This document shows, in pieces, positions 8,196 to 16,521 of a stretch of 64,000 bases of DNA. The notes under the pieces were generated by a model. It had not been told where the DNA came from, ran no database searches, and saw only the letters and a program-made list of their open reading frames with translations. Every line of letters begins with the position of its first letter. Position 1 is the stretch's first letter. The position numbers were made by a program, and so were the translations under genes. This DNA is from Chloroflexota bacterium (GTDB lineage: Bacteria; Chloroflexota; Dehalococcoidia; Lucifugimonadales; JACPCL1), in assembly GCA_016179765.1 (NCBI GenBank), contig JACPCL010000039.1, forward strand, positions 1-64,000, in the 5' to 3' direction.

Positions 8196-9344
8196 ATGCC
8201 TGGAAAGAGCATCGTTATCCTTGGCGGCGGCTTCGGCGGTGCGGCGGCGGCCCGCACCCTGCGCCGCCTCCTGCCTGCTGAGCACGCCGTCACTCTGGTG
8301 GACCGCCTTCGCCACACCTACCTGTGCGGTTCCTTGCCCTGGCTTATCGTCGGCGAGCGGGAGCCGGACAAGATCTCCCGCTCCCTCGGCGCCCTCCGCC
8401 AGCGCGGCGTGAGGTACCTTGAGGCGGAGGTCCAGGGCCTTGACCTGGTAAACCGACGGGTGATGACCAGCGGCGGTGGCCTCTCCTATGACTCCCTGGT
8501 CATTGCCACCGGCGCTGAGTACGACTGGGACGCCGTGCCGGGCGCCGTCAACGCCCACTCCTTCTACAACCTGGAGACGGCCCGAAAGCTGCGGGCTGCC
8601 CTCCGCTCCTTCCACAAGGGGTGCATCGTCATCGCGGTCAGCCGGCTGCCCTACAAGTGCCCTCCCGCCCCCTACGAGGCCGCCATGCTCCTGGACGCCA
8701 TGTTCACGGAGCGGGGCGTTCGTAAGGAGGTGGATATCCATATCTTCACGCCGGAGCCGGCATGTCTGGGCCTCGCCGGGGCACAACGCAGCGCCCAGTT
8801 TAAGGCGTACCTGGGCAAGCGGAGCATCACCGTACACAACAGCGAAACCCTCGCTGGTATTGACGCTGACAGCAGGGTTGCGCGCTTCCAGTCTGGCGAG
8901 AGCATGGCCTATGACCTGATGATCACCGTGCCAGTGCACCGCAGCGCCGCCGTGGTGCGGGCCACAAGCCTGACCAACCAGGCAGGGTGGATACCCGTGG
9001 ATGCCGCCACTTTGGCATCCAGGCAGCCCGGTGTGTACGCCATTGGCGACGCGACGGTGGTGCCCATGGCCAATGGCAGCCCGCTGCCCAAGGCAGGGGT
9101 CTTCGCCAGCGCCGAAGGGGATTTGGTGGCTCGCAACCTGGCAGCCGAGATTCTGGGCGGCCAGGCGGCCTGCTTTGCCGGCGAGGGCTACTGCTTTGTT
9201 GACCACGGCAAAGGCAAGGGCGCCCTGATACGGGGGGCCTTCCTGTCGCCGGGCCAGCCCCAGGTGGAGCTCACCTCGCCCTCGGTGCGATGGCGACGGC
9301 GTAAGGAGCGGTTTGAAGCCGACTGGCGAAGCTGGAAGATATAG
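8196..9344 (+). CDS. FAD-dependent pyridine nucleotide-disulphide oxidoreductase, SQR-like
   Basis: 382 residues starting at ATG 8196 behind ATAGGAGG. The FAD Rossmann motif is VILGGGFGGAAAA (residues 7-19); a second Gly-rich site is SLVIATGAEYD; VYAIGDATVVP is the C-terminal FAD motif. YKCPPAPYEAAMLL resembles the Cys-containing segment of sulfide:quinone oxidoreductases and flavocytochrome c sulfide dehydrogenases. Only this Cys and one in LTYLCGS-type context are evident, so sulfide oxidation is a guess; NDH-2-like activity is an alternative. It closes a three-gene operon with two MBL-fold hydrolases and ends at a strong terminator. Confidence 0.75.
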   Translation: MPGKSIVILGGGFGGAAAARTLRRLLPAEHAVTLVDRLRHTYLCGSLPWLIVGEREPDKISRSLGALRQRGVRYLEAEVQGLDLVNRRVMTSGGGLSYDSLVIATGAEYDWDAVPGAVNAHSFYNLETARKLRAALRSFHKGCIVIAVSRLPYKCPPAPYEAAMLLDAMFTERGVRKEVDIHIFTPEPACLGLAGAQRSAQFKAYLGKRSITVHNSETLAGIDADSRVARFQSGESMAYDLMITVPVHRSAAVVRATSLTNQAGWIPVDAATLASRQPGVYAIGDATVVPMANGSPLPKAGVFASAEGDLVARNLAAEILGGQAACFAGEGYCFVDHGKGKGALIRGAFLSPGQPQVELTSPSVRWRRRKERFEADWRSWKI

Positions 9345-9385
9345 GAAAGAACAGGGCTGGCCTATGGGCCAGCCCTGTTCTTTCC
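9344..9385. terminator. Bidirectional terminator hairpin, 3-base loop
   Basis: Perfect inverted repeat starting GGAAAGAACAGGGCTGG, loop TAT-centred, with complement ending at 9385. It starts on the last base of the flavoprotein stop codon and separates it from the convergent dehydratase gene. A-rich and T-rich arm ends serve both directions. Confidence 0.85.
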
Positions 9386-9397
9386 ATTGTTATGCGA

Positions 9398-9844
9398 TTA
9401 CGGGAGCGGAGCCGCGGTGCGGGAGGGCAACTGCACCGTCGCCCCGCCGGGCGTCGTCCGCTCCCCTTTGCCGTTCTCTAGCCAGATGTCGCAGTCTACC
9501 AGGTAGCGGTCCCCCTCCCGGTACTTTTTTGTCACGTGGCCCTTGCAGGTCAGAGCGTCCCCGGGCACATCCATGCCCCGGTACTGGCAGGAGAGCTTAC
9601 GCAGCGCGCCGTACTCCCCAATCCAGTCGGTCATGAGCTGGGCCAGGAAGGCGTTCTTGAGCGCCCCGTGGATGATGACGCCGGGTAGGCCGTTGCGCTT
9701 GGCGAACTCCGTATCGTAATGGATCTGGTAAAAGTCACCGGAGGCGCCGGCGTACTTCACCAGTTGCTGGGTCGTGGGGTGTTTGACAAGGGTTGGCACC
9801 TCCATGCCCTCCTGCACATCTTCCCAGTAGAGGACTTTTGCCAT
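9398..9844 (-). CDS. MaoC-like hot-dog dehydratase
   Basis: 148 residues. The hydratase-2-like signature is seen in order: ASGDFYQIHYDTEFAK (Asp and His of the active site) and GLPGVIIHGALKNAFLAQL. MaoC-type proteins hydrate or dehydrate acyl-CoA thioesters. ATG 9844 lies 9 bases after the stop of the upstream hot-dog gene, so the two are likely subunits of one heteromeric hydratase, as is common for short MaoC/FAS1-like pairs. Substrate is not evident. Confidence 0.85.
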   Translation of the reverse strand: MAKVLYWEDVQEGMEVPTLVKHPTTQQLVKYAGASGDFYQIHYDTEFAKRNGLPGVIIHGALKNAFLAQLMTDWIGEYGALRKLSCQYRGMDVPGDALTCKGHVTKKYREGDRYLVDCDIWLENGKGERTTPGGATVQLPSRTAAPLP

Positions 9845-9853
9845 GGGAGCCTC

Positions 9854-10309
9854 CTAGTAGCTGATGCCCGTAGACCGCTGTATTGCCACCAACTGGCCAA
9901 GCTGGTTCACGTAGCGCGTCTCCCGGGTCATGATGACCATGGGGCCAAGCCGTCCGGGGCGCTGGACCACTCCGGCTAGCCTCTGGGTGACGGCGATGCG
10001 GTCGCCGGGGCGGACGGGCTCGTAGAACTCCCACTCACTGCCGCCGTCCAGGTTGCGCTTGAGAGGGCTTTCCACCCGCACCCTTGGGGGGCCTGCCCGC
10101 ATGGCGCGGAAGAAGGTGGGCGGGGCGATGATTCCCCCAAGGCGGGAGCTTCGGGCCGCTGCCTCGTCCCGGTACAGGGGATTTGGGTCGTCTATGGCCT
10201 CGGCGAAACGGTTAATGGCGCCCTTTTCCACCTCATACACCTCTGGCTCCGACTCCACCCCAACGGCGTTTCGCAACTCATCGGTAATGTAGTTCTGCTC
10301 CGTGGTCAT
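9854..10309 (-). CDS. MaoC/FAS1-like N-terminal dehydratase domain protein
   Basis: 151 residues from ATG 10309, which has CAGGAGG in the right place; the open frame continues upstream without homology and is not used. NRFAEAIDDPNPLYRDEAAA and IIAPPTFFRAM match the N-terminal half of two-domain MaoC-type hydratases (the half that shapes the substrate site). FYEPVRPGDRIAVTQRLAGV is the following strand pair. It precedes the catalytic half at 9398-9844 by 9 bases. The pair likely forms a heterodimer. Confidence 0.85.
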   Translation of the reverse strand: MTTEQNYITDELRNAVGVESEPEVYEVEKGAINRFAEAIDDPNPLYRDEAAARSSRLGGIIAPPTFFRAMRAGPPRVRVESPLKRNLDGGSEWEFYEPVRPGDRIAVTQRLAGVVQRPGRLGPMVIMTRETRYVNQLGQLVAIQRSTGISY

Positions 10310-10398
10310 GGGGCCTCCTGTGTGGGCGAGGCGTCTTCCGTGCCTTGGTGAAATCGTCCCGACGCTGCCGGGAAGAATGACACGGAGGGGCAGGCGAG

Positions 10399-11028
10399 TC
10401 AAGCGGTTGGGGAGTCGGCGTCGCCCCGACTCTTCGGGGCTGGGTGAGCGCCGTTGGAGGAGGCCTCTGCGGCTCGCAAAGGGGCCAGCTTCTCCTCCCG
10501 TACTCGGAGCCACGTATCGCGGCGCAGCTCCATGTTGAGCAGTTCCCGCTGGTAACGCTGCACCGTGCGGACGGGGGTCATGCCGCACTTCTCAAAGCAC
10601 CGCTTGGCGCGGTTGTTCCAGGTGAGGGTGTGCAGGTAGAGGCGTTTGAGGCTGGTGGTGGTGAAGAGGTGGTCAATGACGCCGACCATGGTGTCATAGC
10701 CGTAGCTGCGGCTCCAGTAGTCCCGGTTGCCAATCATGATGCCCAGCTCCGCCTCGCCAAAGGCCATGTTGATGTCGTAGCACATGCAGTTGCCAATGTG
10801 CTTGCCGTCGGCGTCATCTATGCCCCAGCGCATAGACCAGGGCGATGGGTTACCTATCTCTTCCTGATAGGAGCGCAGAAACTCCGAGTAAAGTTGCGTC
10901 AGGGGCGAGGTGGCGTCCAGGTCCGCCAGCTCAGGGTCGCACCGCCAAGCGTAGTCGTCCGGGGCGTCCTCCACGCGCTTGGGGCGGAGCACCACCTTGC
11001 CTGCGTAGATTACTTCTGCTTTTGTCAT
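10399..11028 (-). CDS. GNAT-family N-acetyltransferase
   Basis: 209 residues. VVLRPKRVEDAPDDYAWR is the usual beta1-alpha1 start of RimJ/RimL-like GNATs; GIMIGNRDYWSRSYGYDTM is motif A contacting acetyl-CoA (with SRSYG in place of the common GKGYG); NNRAKRCFEKCGM is motif B. The last 25 residues are a low-complexity tail. The acceptor is unknown. The gene overlaps the upstream NUDIX gene by 4 bases (ATGA), so both are translationally coupled, and the dehydratase pair follows in the same direction. Confidence 0.85.
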   Translation of the reverse strand: MTKAEVIYAGKVVLRPKRVEDAPDDYAWRCDPELADLDATSPLTQLYSEFLRSYQEEIGNPSPWSMRWGIDDADGKHIGNCMCYDINMAFGEAELGIMIGNRDYWSRSYGYDTMVGVIDHLFTTTSLKRLYLHTLTWNNRAKRCFEKCGMTPVRTVQRYQRELLNMELRRDTWLRVREEKLAPLRAAEASSNGAHPAPKSRGDADSPTA

Positions 11029-11477
11029 AGGGGCACCAACTGCGACGGCGCCATCTCTATGGCCCTCCTCACCAGGGCTATTTCCGTCTCGTAGTTCATG
11101 TTCCGGATGGCCTCATCCACGGGGAACCACTCCACCACGTCAAACTCCGGATCGTGCAGGGTGGTGCATCCCCCGGTTGGGGTCATGAGGTAGAAGTGGA
11201 CGGTCTTGTGGCAGCGCGTGTCGTCCTGGGCCCGGACGTACCAGTACTGGACTGTGCCCAGGTGCGCCAGGAGCTTGACCTGGAGCCCAGTCTCCTCGTG
11301 CACCTCCCGCAGAGCCGTCTCCTCCATGGTTTCAGAAGGGTTGGGCCCGCCCTTCGGCAGGGCCCACAGCTTCGGCTGGAGGCGTCCGCACAGGACTACC
11401 TCTAGCCGATGGTTAACCAACCGGCACACCACGCCACCAGCCGAGACCTGGTGTTCTATTCTTTTGGCGGGTGGCAT
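11025..11477 (-). CDS. NUDIX hydrolase
   Basis: 150 residues. The NUDIX box is complete: GPNPSETMEETALREVHEET (G-x5-E-x7-REVxEET), preceded by LWALPKGG. These enzymes cleave nucleoside diphosphates linked to another moiety; the short length and single domain fit the MutT/Ap4A-type core but do not fix the substrate. It is first in the operon running to the dehydratase pair. Confidence 0.88.
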   Translation of the reverse strand: MPPAKRIEHQVSAGGVVCRLVNHRLEVVLCGRLQPKLWALPKGGPNPSETMEETALREVHEETGLQVKLLAHLGTVQYWYVRAQDDTRCHKTVHFYLMTPTGGCTTLHDPEFDVVEWFPVDEAIRNMNYETEIALVRRAIEMAPSQLVPL

Positions 11478-11610
11478 GGCTCACCTCGGAGTAGAAGCAT
11501 TGTAGTGGGGATGAGGCCAGGACGCAAGGAACAGGGTCATGGGGCGAAGGAATCGGCGAATCCTGGCGTAGTGCCTCTTAAGTCCCGTAAGTGATGGACG
11601 GTGCTCACTT

Positions 11611-11670
11611 CTCCCTCTCCGCACGGAGAGGGAGAGCGTGTTCTCCCCCTTCCCGTGCGGGAAGGGGGAG
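11611..11670. repeat. Two adjacent short hairpins in gap 11478-11749
   Basis: CTCCCTCTCC-GCAC-GGAGAGGGAG at 11611-11634 and CTCCCCCTTCCC-4 bases-GGGAAGGGGGAG at 11643-11670 are both perfect. They belong to the purine/pyrimidine-rich hairpin family found in most gaps of this window. The rest of the gap shows no gene. Confidence 0.65.
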
Positions 11671-11749
11671 TTAGAGGGGGTTAGGTCACCCAACGGTCCT
11701 TCCAAGGAAGGACTCAGCACAACACTAACGAAGTGTGAGAACCACTACA

Positions 11750-12682
11750 CTAGGTGGGCCGGTGCAGGAACTTGTAGGCCAGGGGGTCCTCTTCCGTATC
11801 TAGCTGTTCCAGGGCTTCGCGTGCGGCGTCCTGGATGGCTTCGTCCTGATGCTTGAGGCACCGCTTCAGGGCGCGCTCCGCCAGAGGCCCGCTGATGGCG
11901 CCCAGGGAGTGGACCGCCGCCAGTTGCACCTGGCTGTCCTCGTCCTGCAAGAGGGGAATGAGGTAAGGCACGGCCTCCTCGTCCCCTATCTCCGTGAGGG
12001 CGTTGGTGGCCTCGTACCGCATAGCGGGGTCCTGGCTCTTGGTCTCGGTGACAAGGGTGGCAAGCCACGATGGGTCGCAGGTGCGGCCCATGGCGTAGAC
12101 CGAGCTGAGGCGCAGCTTGGGGTCTGTGCTGCTGTAGGCCCAGCGGATGAGCTCGTTGACGCGGGGGGTATTGTAGCAGGCCGCAGACTCCAATGAGCGA
12201 CGGCGCACCTCTATGTTCTCTCTTGGATTGTCTACCACCTCCAGGAGCAGCTCCCTGATGTGCTCGCCATCCCGAGGCAGCAGCTTGCCTGTCTCTGCCA
12301 TGATGCTGAACTTGCCCAGGGCCATGGCTGCAGAGGCCCGCACCCGCTCGTCAGGGTCTGACCGCAGAAGCCGGGTGAGAGGGCCAACGATGCTGCGGTC
12401 GTCGTACTCCCACAGGCCCTCCACCGCCTGGGCCCGCACCTGGGCGTCGGGGTCCTCCAGGCACTGTTTGAAGATGGCGTTGAAGTCCAGGTCAACGTTG
12501 TCCTCTGTTACGGCCACCAGCCATTCCATCATCAGCCTGCGCCGCTCCGGGGGTACCGAGGGCCACCAGCGAGTGAAGGCCTCCAACTCCTCGTTGTCCA
12601 TACCGGACAGGTTGATGAGTTGGGCGTGCTTTGGGGTGGTGTTCAGTTGGACCAGCTCTTGGAGGTAGCTTTCTATGGTCAT
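11750..12682 (-). CDS. HEAT-repeat protein
   Basis: 310 residues built of alpha-helical repeats of about 30 residues; clear units include DPDAQVRAQAVEGLWEYDD, DPDERVRASAAMALGKF, DPAMRYEATNALTEIGDEEA and DSQVQLAAVHSLGAISG. Such PBS-lyase/HEAT scaffolds bind other proteins and have no catalytic residues. No signal peptide is present. It is the last gene of a tldD-tldE-HEAT operon (13-base gap after tldE), suggesting a helper to the TldD/E protease, which is inference from position only. Confidence 0.85.
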   Translation of the reverse strand: MTIESYLQELVQLNTTPKHAQLINLSGMDNEELEAFTRWWPSVPPERRRLMMEWLVAVTEDNVDLDFNAIFKQCLEDPDAQVRAQAVEGLWEYDDRSIVGPLTRLLRSDPDERVRASAAMALGKFSIMAETGKLLPRDGEHIRELLLEVVDNPRENIEVRRRSLESAACYNTPRVNELIRWAYSSTDPKLRLSSVYAMGRTCDPSWLATLVTETKSQDPAMRYEATNALTEIGDEEAVPYLIPLLQDEDSQVQLAAVHSLGAISGPLAERALKRCLKHQDEAIQDAAREALEQLDTEEDPLAYKFLHRPT

Positions 12683-12695
12683 ACCAGCGGCACCA

Positions 12696-14018
12696 CTACG
12701 CTTCTTTGGCTGATACCGATACGCTCTTGCAGTACAGGGGTGGGGCGGAGAGGCGGCCCCATATCCAGCGAGACTCTTTGCCGATGCCCGCCAGGCTATT
12801 GAGCACCTCGTAGACGTTGCCAGAGACCACAGTGTCTTTCACCCTGCCCAGGACCTTGCCCTCTTCCACGCGGTAGCCCAAGAGCACGTTGGCGCTGAAG
12901 TCGCCTGCGAGGATGTTGCTCTGGCCAGCCCCAAGCATCGCCTCCACTATTATGCCTCTTTTCATGTCCTTGACCATATCCTCAAAACTGGCTTTTCCCG
13001 GCTCAATAATCATGACGCTGGCCGAGGGCATGGGCGTCATGCCCAGGCTCCAGCGGATGGCGCTCCCTGTGGTGGCCCTTCCCGCCTGGCCTGCGGTCTG
13101 CAGGTCGTACAGGAAGTTAGCAGCGACGCCCCGGTGAATGAGGGGCAGCCGGCGGCTGGGCACACCTTCGTCGTCGGCCATTCCGCTGCCTTGCATGAAG
13201 GGAGTAGTGGGATCGTCCCACAGGGTGAACCCTTCGTCGGCGATGCGCTCTCCCAGCCGCCCGGTGAGTGGGGAGGCGCCTTGCAGCACCGAGCGGCCAT
13301 TGAGGGCGGAACTCAGGGGCCACAGCATGGCCCCGCTGACTGCCCGGGGAGTGAAGATGACGGGCATGGCACCGGAAATGGGCGGGGCCACCCTGCGGCC
13401 CAGCTCCAACTGCTGGGCAAGGCTCTGTGCGAGCTGCCGGGCGTCCATGATCGGGTTGCCAGAGTGGAGGGCGTCATAGACGAACAGCATATCCGTGCCC
13501 TGGATGACCGTGCCTTCCAGGGACACCTCAAAGTTGCTCTGCATGAAGGAGAGGTTGCATCCCTTGGAGTTGAGGATGGTGGTGGAGGTTATGGTCTTGG
13601 AGGCGGTGGCCTCGCACAGCACGTCCGAGTTTTGTGCGCGCAGGGCGTCAATCAGATTCTGCCCCACTTGGACCAGGTGGTCGGTGGTGATGCCCTCTTC
13701 GGCCGGATCGTAAACGGGCACCTCAGGATAGTCGCTCTTGCCGGGGAACTCCATACGCGCCTGTGCGCCGAAGGCCGCGACCTCCGCCGCCTTGTTGACC
13801 AGCCCCTGGATGTCGTTGAGGTTGGTGGTGGAGGCGAAGCCGAGGCGCCCATCTTTCACGATACGTAAGGCAATGCCCTGACTCTCAATCGTCTCCAGGC
13901 GTTTGAGGCGGTTCGCCTCAAAATGGGCAGGGGTCTCCTCTGAGGAGACAAAGTACACCTCCGCCTGCTGGGCCACCTTCAGAGCACGCTCCAGGACATC
14001 GTGCAGCATGTTACGCAC
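12696..14018 (-). CDS. TldE/PmbA-family metalloprotease subunit
   Basis: 440 residues. Non-catalytic partner of the TldD/TldE protease that degrades unfolded or modified peptides in the cytoplasm. Family signs are the N-terminal QQAEVYFVSSEETPAHFEAN region, an RLKRLETIESQGIALRIVKD strand and the late GASPLTGRLGERIADEGFTL. No HExxxH metal motif is present, as expected for TldE. It starts within the 3' end of tldD (8-base overlap), the usual arrangement. Confidence 0.9.
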   Translation of the reverse strand: MRNMLHDVLERALKVAQQAEVYFVSSEETPAHFEANRLKRLETIESQGIALRIVKDGRLGFASTTNLNDIQGLVNKAAEVAAFGAQARMEFPGKSDYPEVPVYDPAEEGITTDHLVQVGQNLIDALRAQNSDVLCEATASKTITSTTILNSKGCNLSFMQSNFEVSLEGTVIQGTDMLFVYDALHSGNPIMDARQLAQSLAQQLELGRRVAPPISGAMPVIFTPRAVSGAMLWPLSSALNGRSVLQGASPLTGRLGERIADEGFTLWDDPTTPFMQGSGMADDEGVPSRRLPLIHRGVAANFLYDLQTAGQAGRATTGSAIRWSLGMTPMPSASVMIIEPGKASFEDMVKDMKRGIIVEAMLGAGQSNILAGDFSANVLLGYRVEEGKVLGRVKDTVVSGNVYEVLNSLAGIGKESRWIWGRLSAPPLYCKSVSVSAKEA

Positions 14019-15369
14019 CTCCCACCAGGCATTTCTGAATGCGTAGGTGGGGGCTGCCGTTGGAGACGGGTAGGGGCCCCTGGCCGTCTTTGCCGCAGCC
14101 GCCGCCCTGGTTCATGTCCAGGTCATTGCCCACCATGTCCAGGTTGGCCAGGGTGGTGAACAGGTTGCCGGAAAGCATCACGGGGCGCAGCAACTCCGCC
14201 ACCTGGCCGTTGCGGATCATGAAGGCTTCGCCTGCGGTGAAGGTGAACATCTCCATGCTGGTCATGCCGCCGTACCAGTTGCGGGCGTAAATGCCCTCTC
14301 GCACGTCGGCGATCATATCCTGGAAGGTGGCGTTGCCTGGCTCTATGAGCGTGTTGGTCATGCGGACGATGGGCGGGAAGGTGTGACTCATGGCGCGAGC
14401 GTTGCCGCTAGGCGCTTCGCCCATCTTGGCCGCCGTCTCCCGAGAGTGGAGCCTGCCCACCAGAATGCCCTCTCGGATGAGGTTGGTGCGGGTGGCGGGT
14501 GTACCCTCGTCATCGTACTTGTAGCTGCCTCGCAGGCCGGGAATGGCAGCGCCGTCCACGACGTTCAAGTGCGGCCCGCCAAAGCGCCGGCCCAGGTGCA
14601 TCAGGTCCCTCATGCGCGCGTCGGCGTAGACGTGGTCCGCTTCGGACAGGTGGCCAAAGGCCTCGTGGATGAAGACGCCTGCCAGCACGGGGTCCAGGAC
14701 CACGGTGAACTCGCCCCCGGTTACCTTGGGGGCACGCAGCAGGGCCACCGCCTTTCGGCCCAGGTCCTCGGCCACCTGGTGCAGGTGTTCCACAAAGGTA
14801 AAGTCCCCCAGGGAGCCCAGGCTCTCATTGGACTGCTGCACCTCTCCGCCATCCCTTGCCATGGCGGAGAGGCCCAGGTTAATGTCCACGCGTTCCTGCT
14901 CAAGGTAGGTCCCCTGGGAGTTGGCGTAATAGACTTTGCGGGAGGCATCGCCATAGCTGATCCAGCAAGAGCTGACCCCTTCAACACCCATCATGAGCTC
15001 CACGTACTGGTCCAGTACCCGCTTCTTCTCGGCCAGGGGTACAAGGCGAGGGTCTTTGGGGGCTACCGCGGGCACGATGTCTATGTGGGGTTCCACTTTA
15101 GCCAGGGCCATCGGCTCGCCGCCGACGCGATGGGCGTGGCTCACGGCGGCAGCCACACGCTCCTTGAGGCGGGACAGGTTATTGAAGGAGGCGAATCCCC
15201 AGCCGCCGCCTGACAGGGCGCGGACGTTGCCCCCAAGGCTGGAGGTGCGCCCCACCTCCTCCATCTCCCTGCCCCGGTAGCGCAGGTTGGTGGCCTCGCT
15301 CTCCTCAATGCGTATCTCAATGTATTGAGCCTCTTGGCCCTTCAGGGCCTCGGTAATCTGGTCACGCAT
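14011..15369 (-). CDS. tldD: TldD-family metalloprotease
   Basis: About 452 residues from ATG 15369. VFIHEAFGHLSEAD contains the HExxxH zinc motif unique to TldD, and NWYGGMTSMEMFTFTAGEAF holds the later strand. In other bacteria TldD and TldE form a heterodimer with a tunnel-like active site. The frame is open further upstream to 15447 but those residues lack family character, so the internal ATG is chosen; its ribosome site is weak. It overlaps tldE by 8 bases. Confidence 0.92.
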   Translation of the reverse strand: MRDQITEALKGQEAQYIEIRIEESEATNLRYRGREMEEVGRTSSLGGNVRALSGGGWGFASFNNLSRLKERVAAAVSHAHRVGGEPMALAKVEPHIDIVPAVAPKDPRLVPLAEKKRVLDQYVELMMGVEGVSSCWISYGDASRKVYYANSQGTYLEQERVDINLGLSAMARDGGEVQQSNESLGSLGDFTFVEHLHQVAEDLGRKAVALLRAPKVTGGEFTVVLDPVLAGVFIHEAFGHLSEADHVYADARMRDLMHLGRRFGGPHLNVVDGAAIPGLRGSYKYDDEGTPATRTNLIREGILVGRLHSRETAAKMGEAPSGNARAMSHTFPPIVRMTNTLIEPGNATFQDMIADVREGIYARNWYGGMTSMEMFTFTAGEAFMIRNGQVAELLRPVMLSGNLFTTLANLDMVGNDLDMNQGGGCGKDGQGPLPVSNGSPHLRIQKCLVGGA

Positions 15370-15540
15370 AATCGGTAAGCCTGCAGCGCATCGCAGCAAA
15401 ATGTAGAGGTATTCTATAAGAGGATTGTTGGACTGGCAATGAGGCAATGCCCTTTGCGTGGCTTTTCACCATGCACTCCTGCGGCGATTGTATACTTGAA
15501 GCAGCAAGCCTTATCAACCCACTCTGGCGCATCCACCATC

Positions 15541-16359
15541 ATGCGAAAACAAGCGAAGGTTACCCACTCACATCCTACGGGCCGTGGGATAAGAACTGCG
15601 CCAGGAGGCCAAAGGAGTGCGCTCAGAGGGGAGAACGCCACCCTCTCTGCTGGGTCGCCTCTCTTACCAGCGGAGATTATCCGCCGCCTGGAGCCTCTGT
15701 ACGGGCCGGCGGCCTGGCAGCCGCGTAGAGAGCCGGCGCCGGAACTGGTGGTGACCATCCTCTCTCAGCACACCTCGGACCTCAACGCAGAGCGCTCCTA
15801 TGAACAGCTGATGCGGGCTTTTGGTTCTCTGGAGGCGGTCGCTCAGGCGCCAGAGGGGGACATCGCGGAGGCCATACGCAAGGGCGGCCTGGCCAACCAG
15901 AAGGCCCCCCGCATCAAAGGTGCCCTGAGGCAGATCCAGGCGCAGCGCGGCTCTCTTGACCTGAGCTTCCTCGGCGACTTGCCATTAGAAGAGGCCAAGG
16001 CCTGGCTGACCGCGATGCCGGGGGTGGGCAAGAAGACCGCGGCGGTGGTGCTGTGCTTCTCCTTTGGGATGCCGGCCATGGCCGTGGACACCCACGTGCA
16101 CCGGGTGGCCCAGCGCCTTGGCCTCATCGGCCCCAAGGTCAGCGCCGACCGTGCCCACGAGATCCTGGAGGCGATGGTGGCGCCAGAGGACGTGTACCGC
16201 TTTCACCTGTACCTGATTACCCATGGTCGCCGCATCTGCAAAGCGCCGCATCCCCTGTGCCAGCGGTGCCCCTTGGCCAGTGGGTGCCCCACCGGCATGG
16301 CGCAGCTTGCCCTGGCTCAAGGAGAGGCTCTTCCCGCCTTGAGAAGAGGAGCTATGTGA
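15541..16359 (+). CDS. nth: Endonuclease III-family DNA glycosylase/AP lyase
   Basis: Removes oxidised pyrimidines and nicks the abasic site. From ATG 15541 the protein has 272 residues. The helix-hairpin-helix MPGVGKKTAAVV (159-170) carries the catalytic Lys165, and AVDTHVHRVAQRLGL the catalytic Asp183. A C-terminal Fe-S loop follows the C-x6-C-x2-C-x5-C rule (CKAPHPLCQRCPLASGC). The first 40 residues are low-complexity and not part of the fold; the start could be later. The stop codon lies inside a 25-bp palindrome that acts as terminator. Confidence 0.93.
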   Translation: MRKQAKVTHSHPTGRGIRTAPGGQRSALRGENATLSAGSPLLPAEIIRRLEPLYGPAAWQPRREPAPELVVTILSQHTSDLNAERSYEQLMRAFGSLEAVAQAPEGDIAEAIRKGGLANQKAPRIKGALRQIQAQRGSLDLSFLGDLPLEEAKAWLTAMPGVGKKTAAVVLCFSFGMPAMAVDTHVHRVAQRLGLIGPKVSADRAHEILEAMVAPEDVYRFHLYLITHGRRICKAPHPLCQRCPLASGCPTGMAQLALAQGEALPALRRGAM

Positions 16360-16403
16360 ACAGGCTGGCCCCGCCAAAGGCGGGGCCAGCCTGTTCACAT
16401 AGC
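16351..16403. terminator. Perfect 25-bp stem, 3-base loop terminator overlapping the nth stop
   Basis: Arms begin GCTATGTGAACAGGCTGGCC and are exactly complementary around loop AAA. The nth TGA (16357-16359) is inside the left arm. It separates nth from the convergent NERD-S1 gene. Confidence 0.85.
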
Positions 16404-16521
16404 CATCTGTCCTCCTCTTCTTTTGGGAGAGGGGGACTACAGGGGGAGAGGTTAAGGGAAATGCAGCCTGGAACGGGTGACCTCCCGCCAGAGCCGGTAA
16501 TCGCCGTTTGTTTGCCAGGCT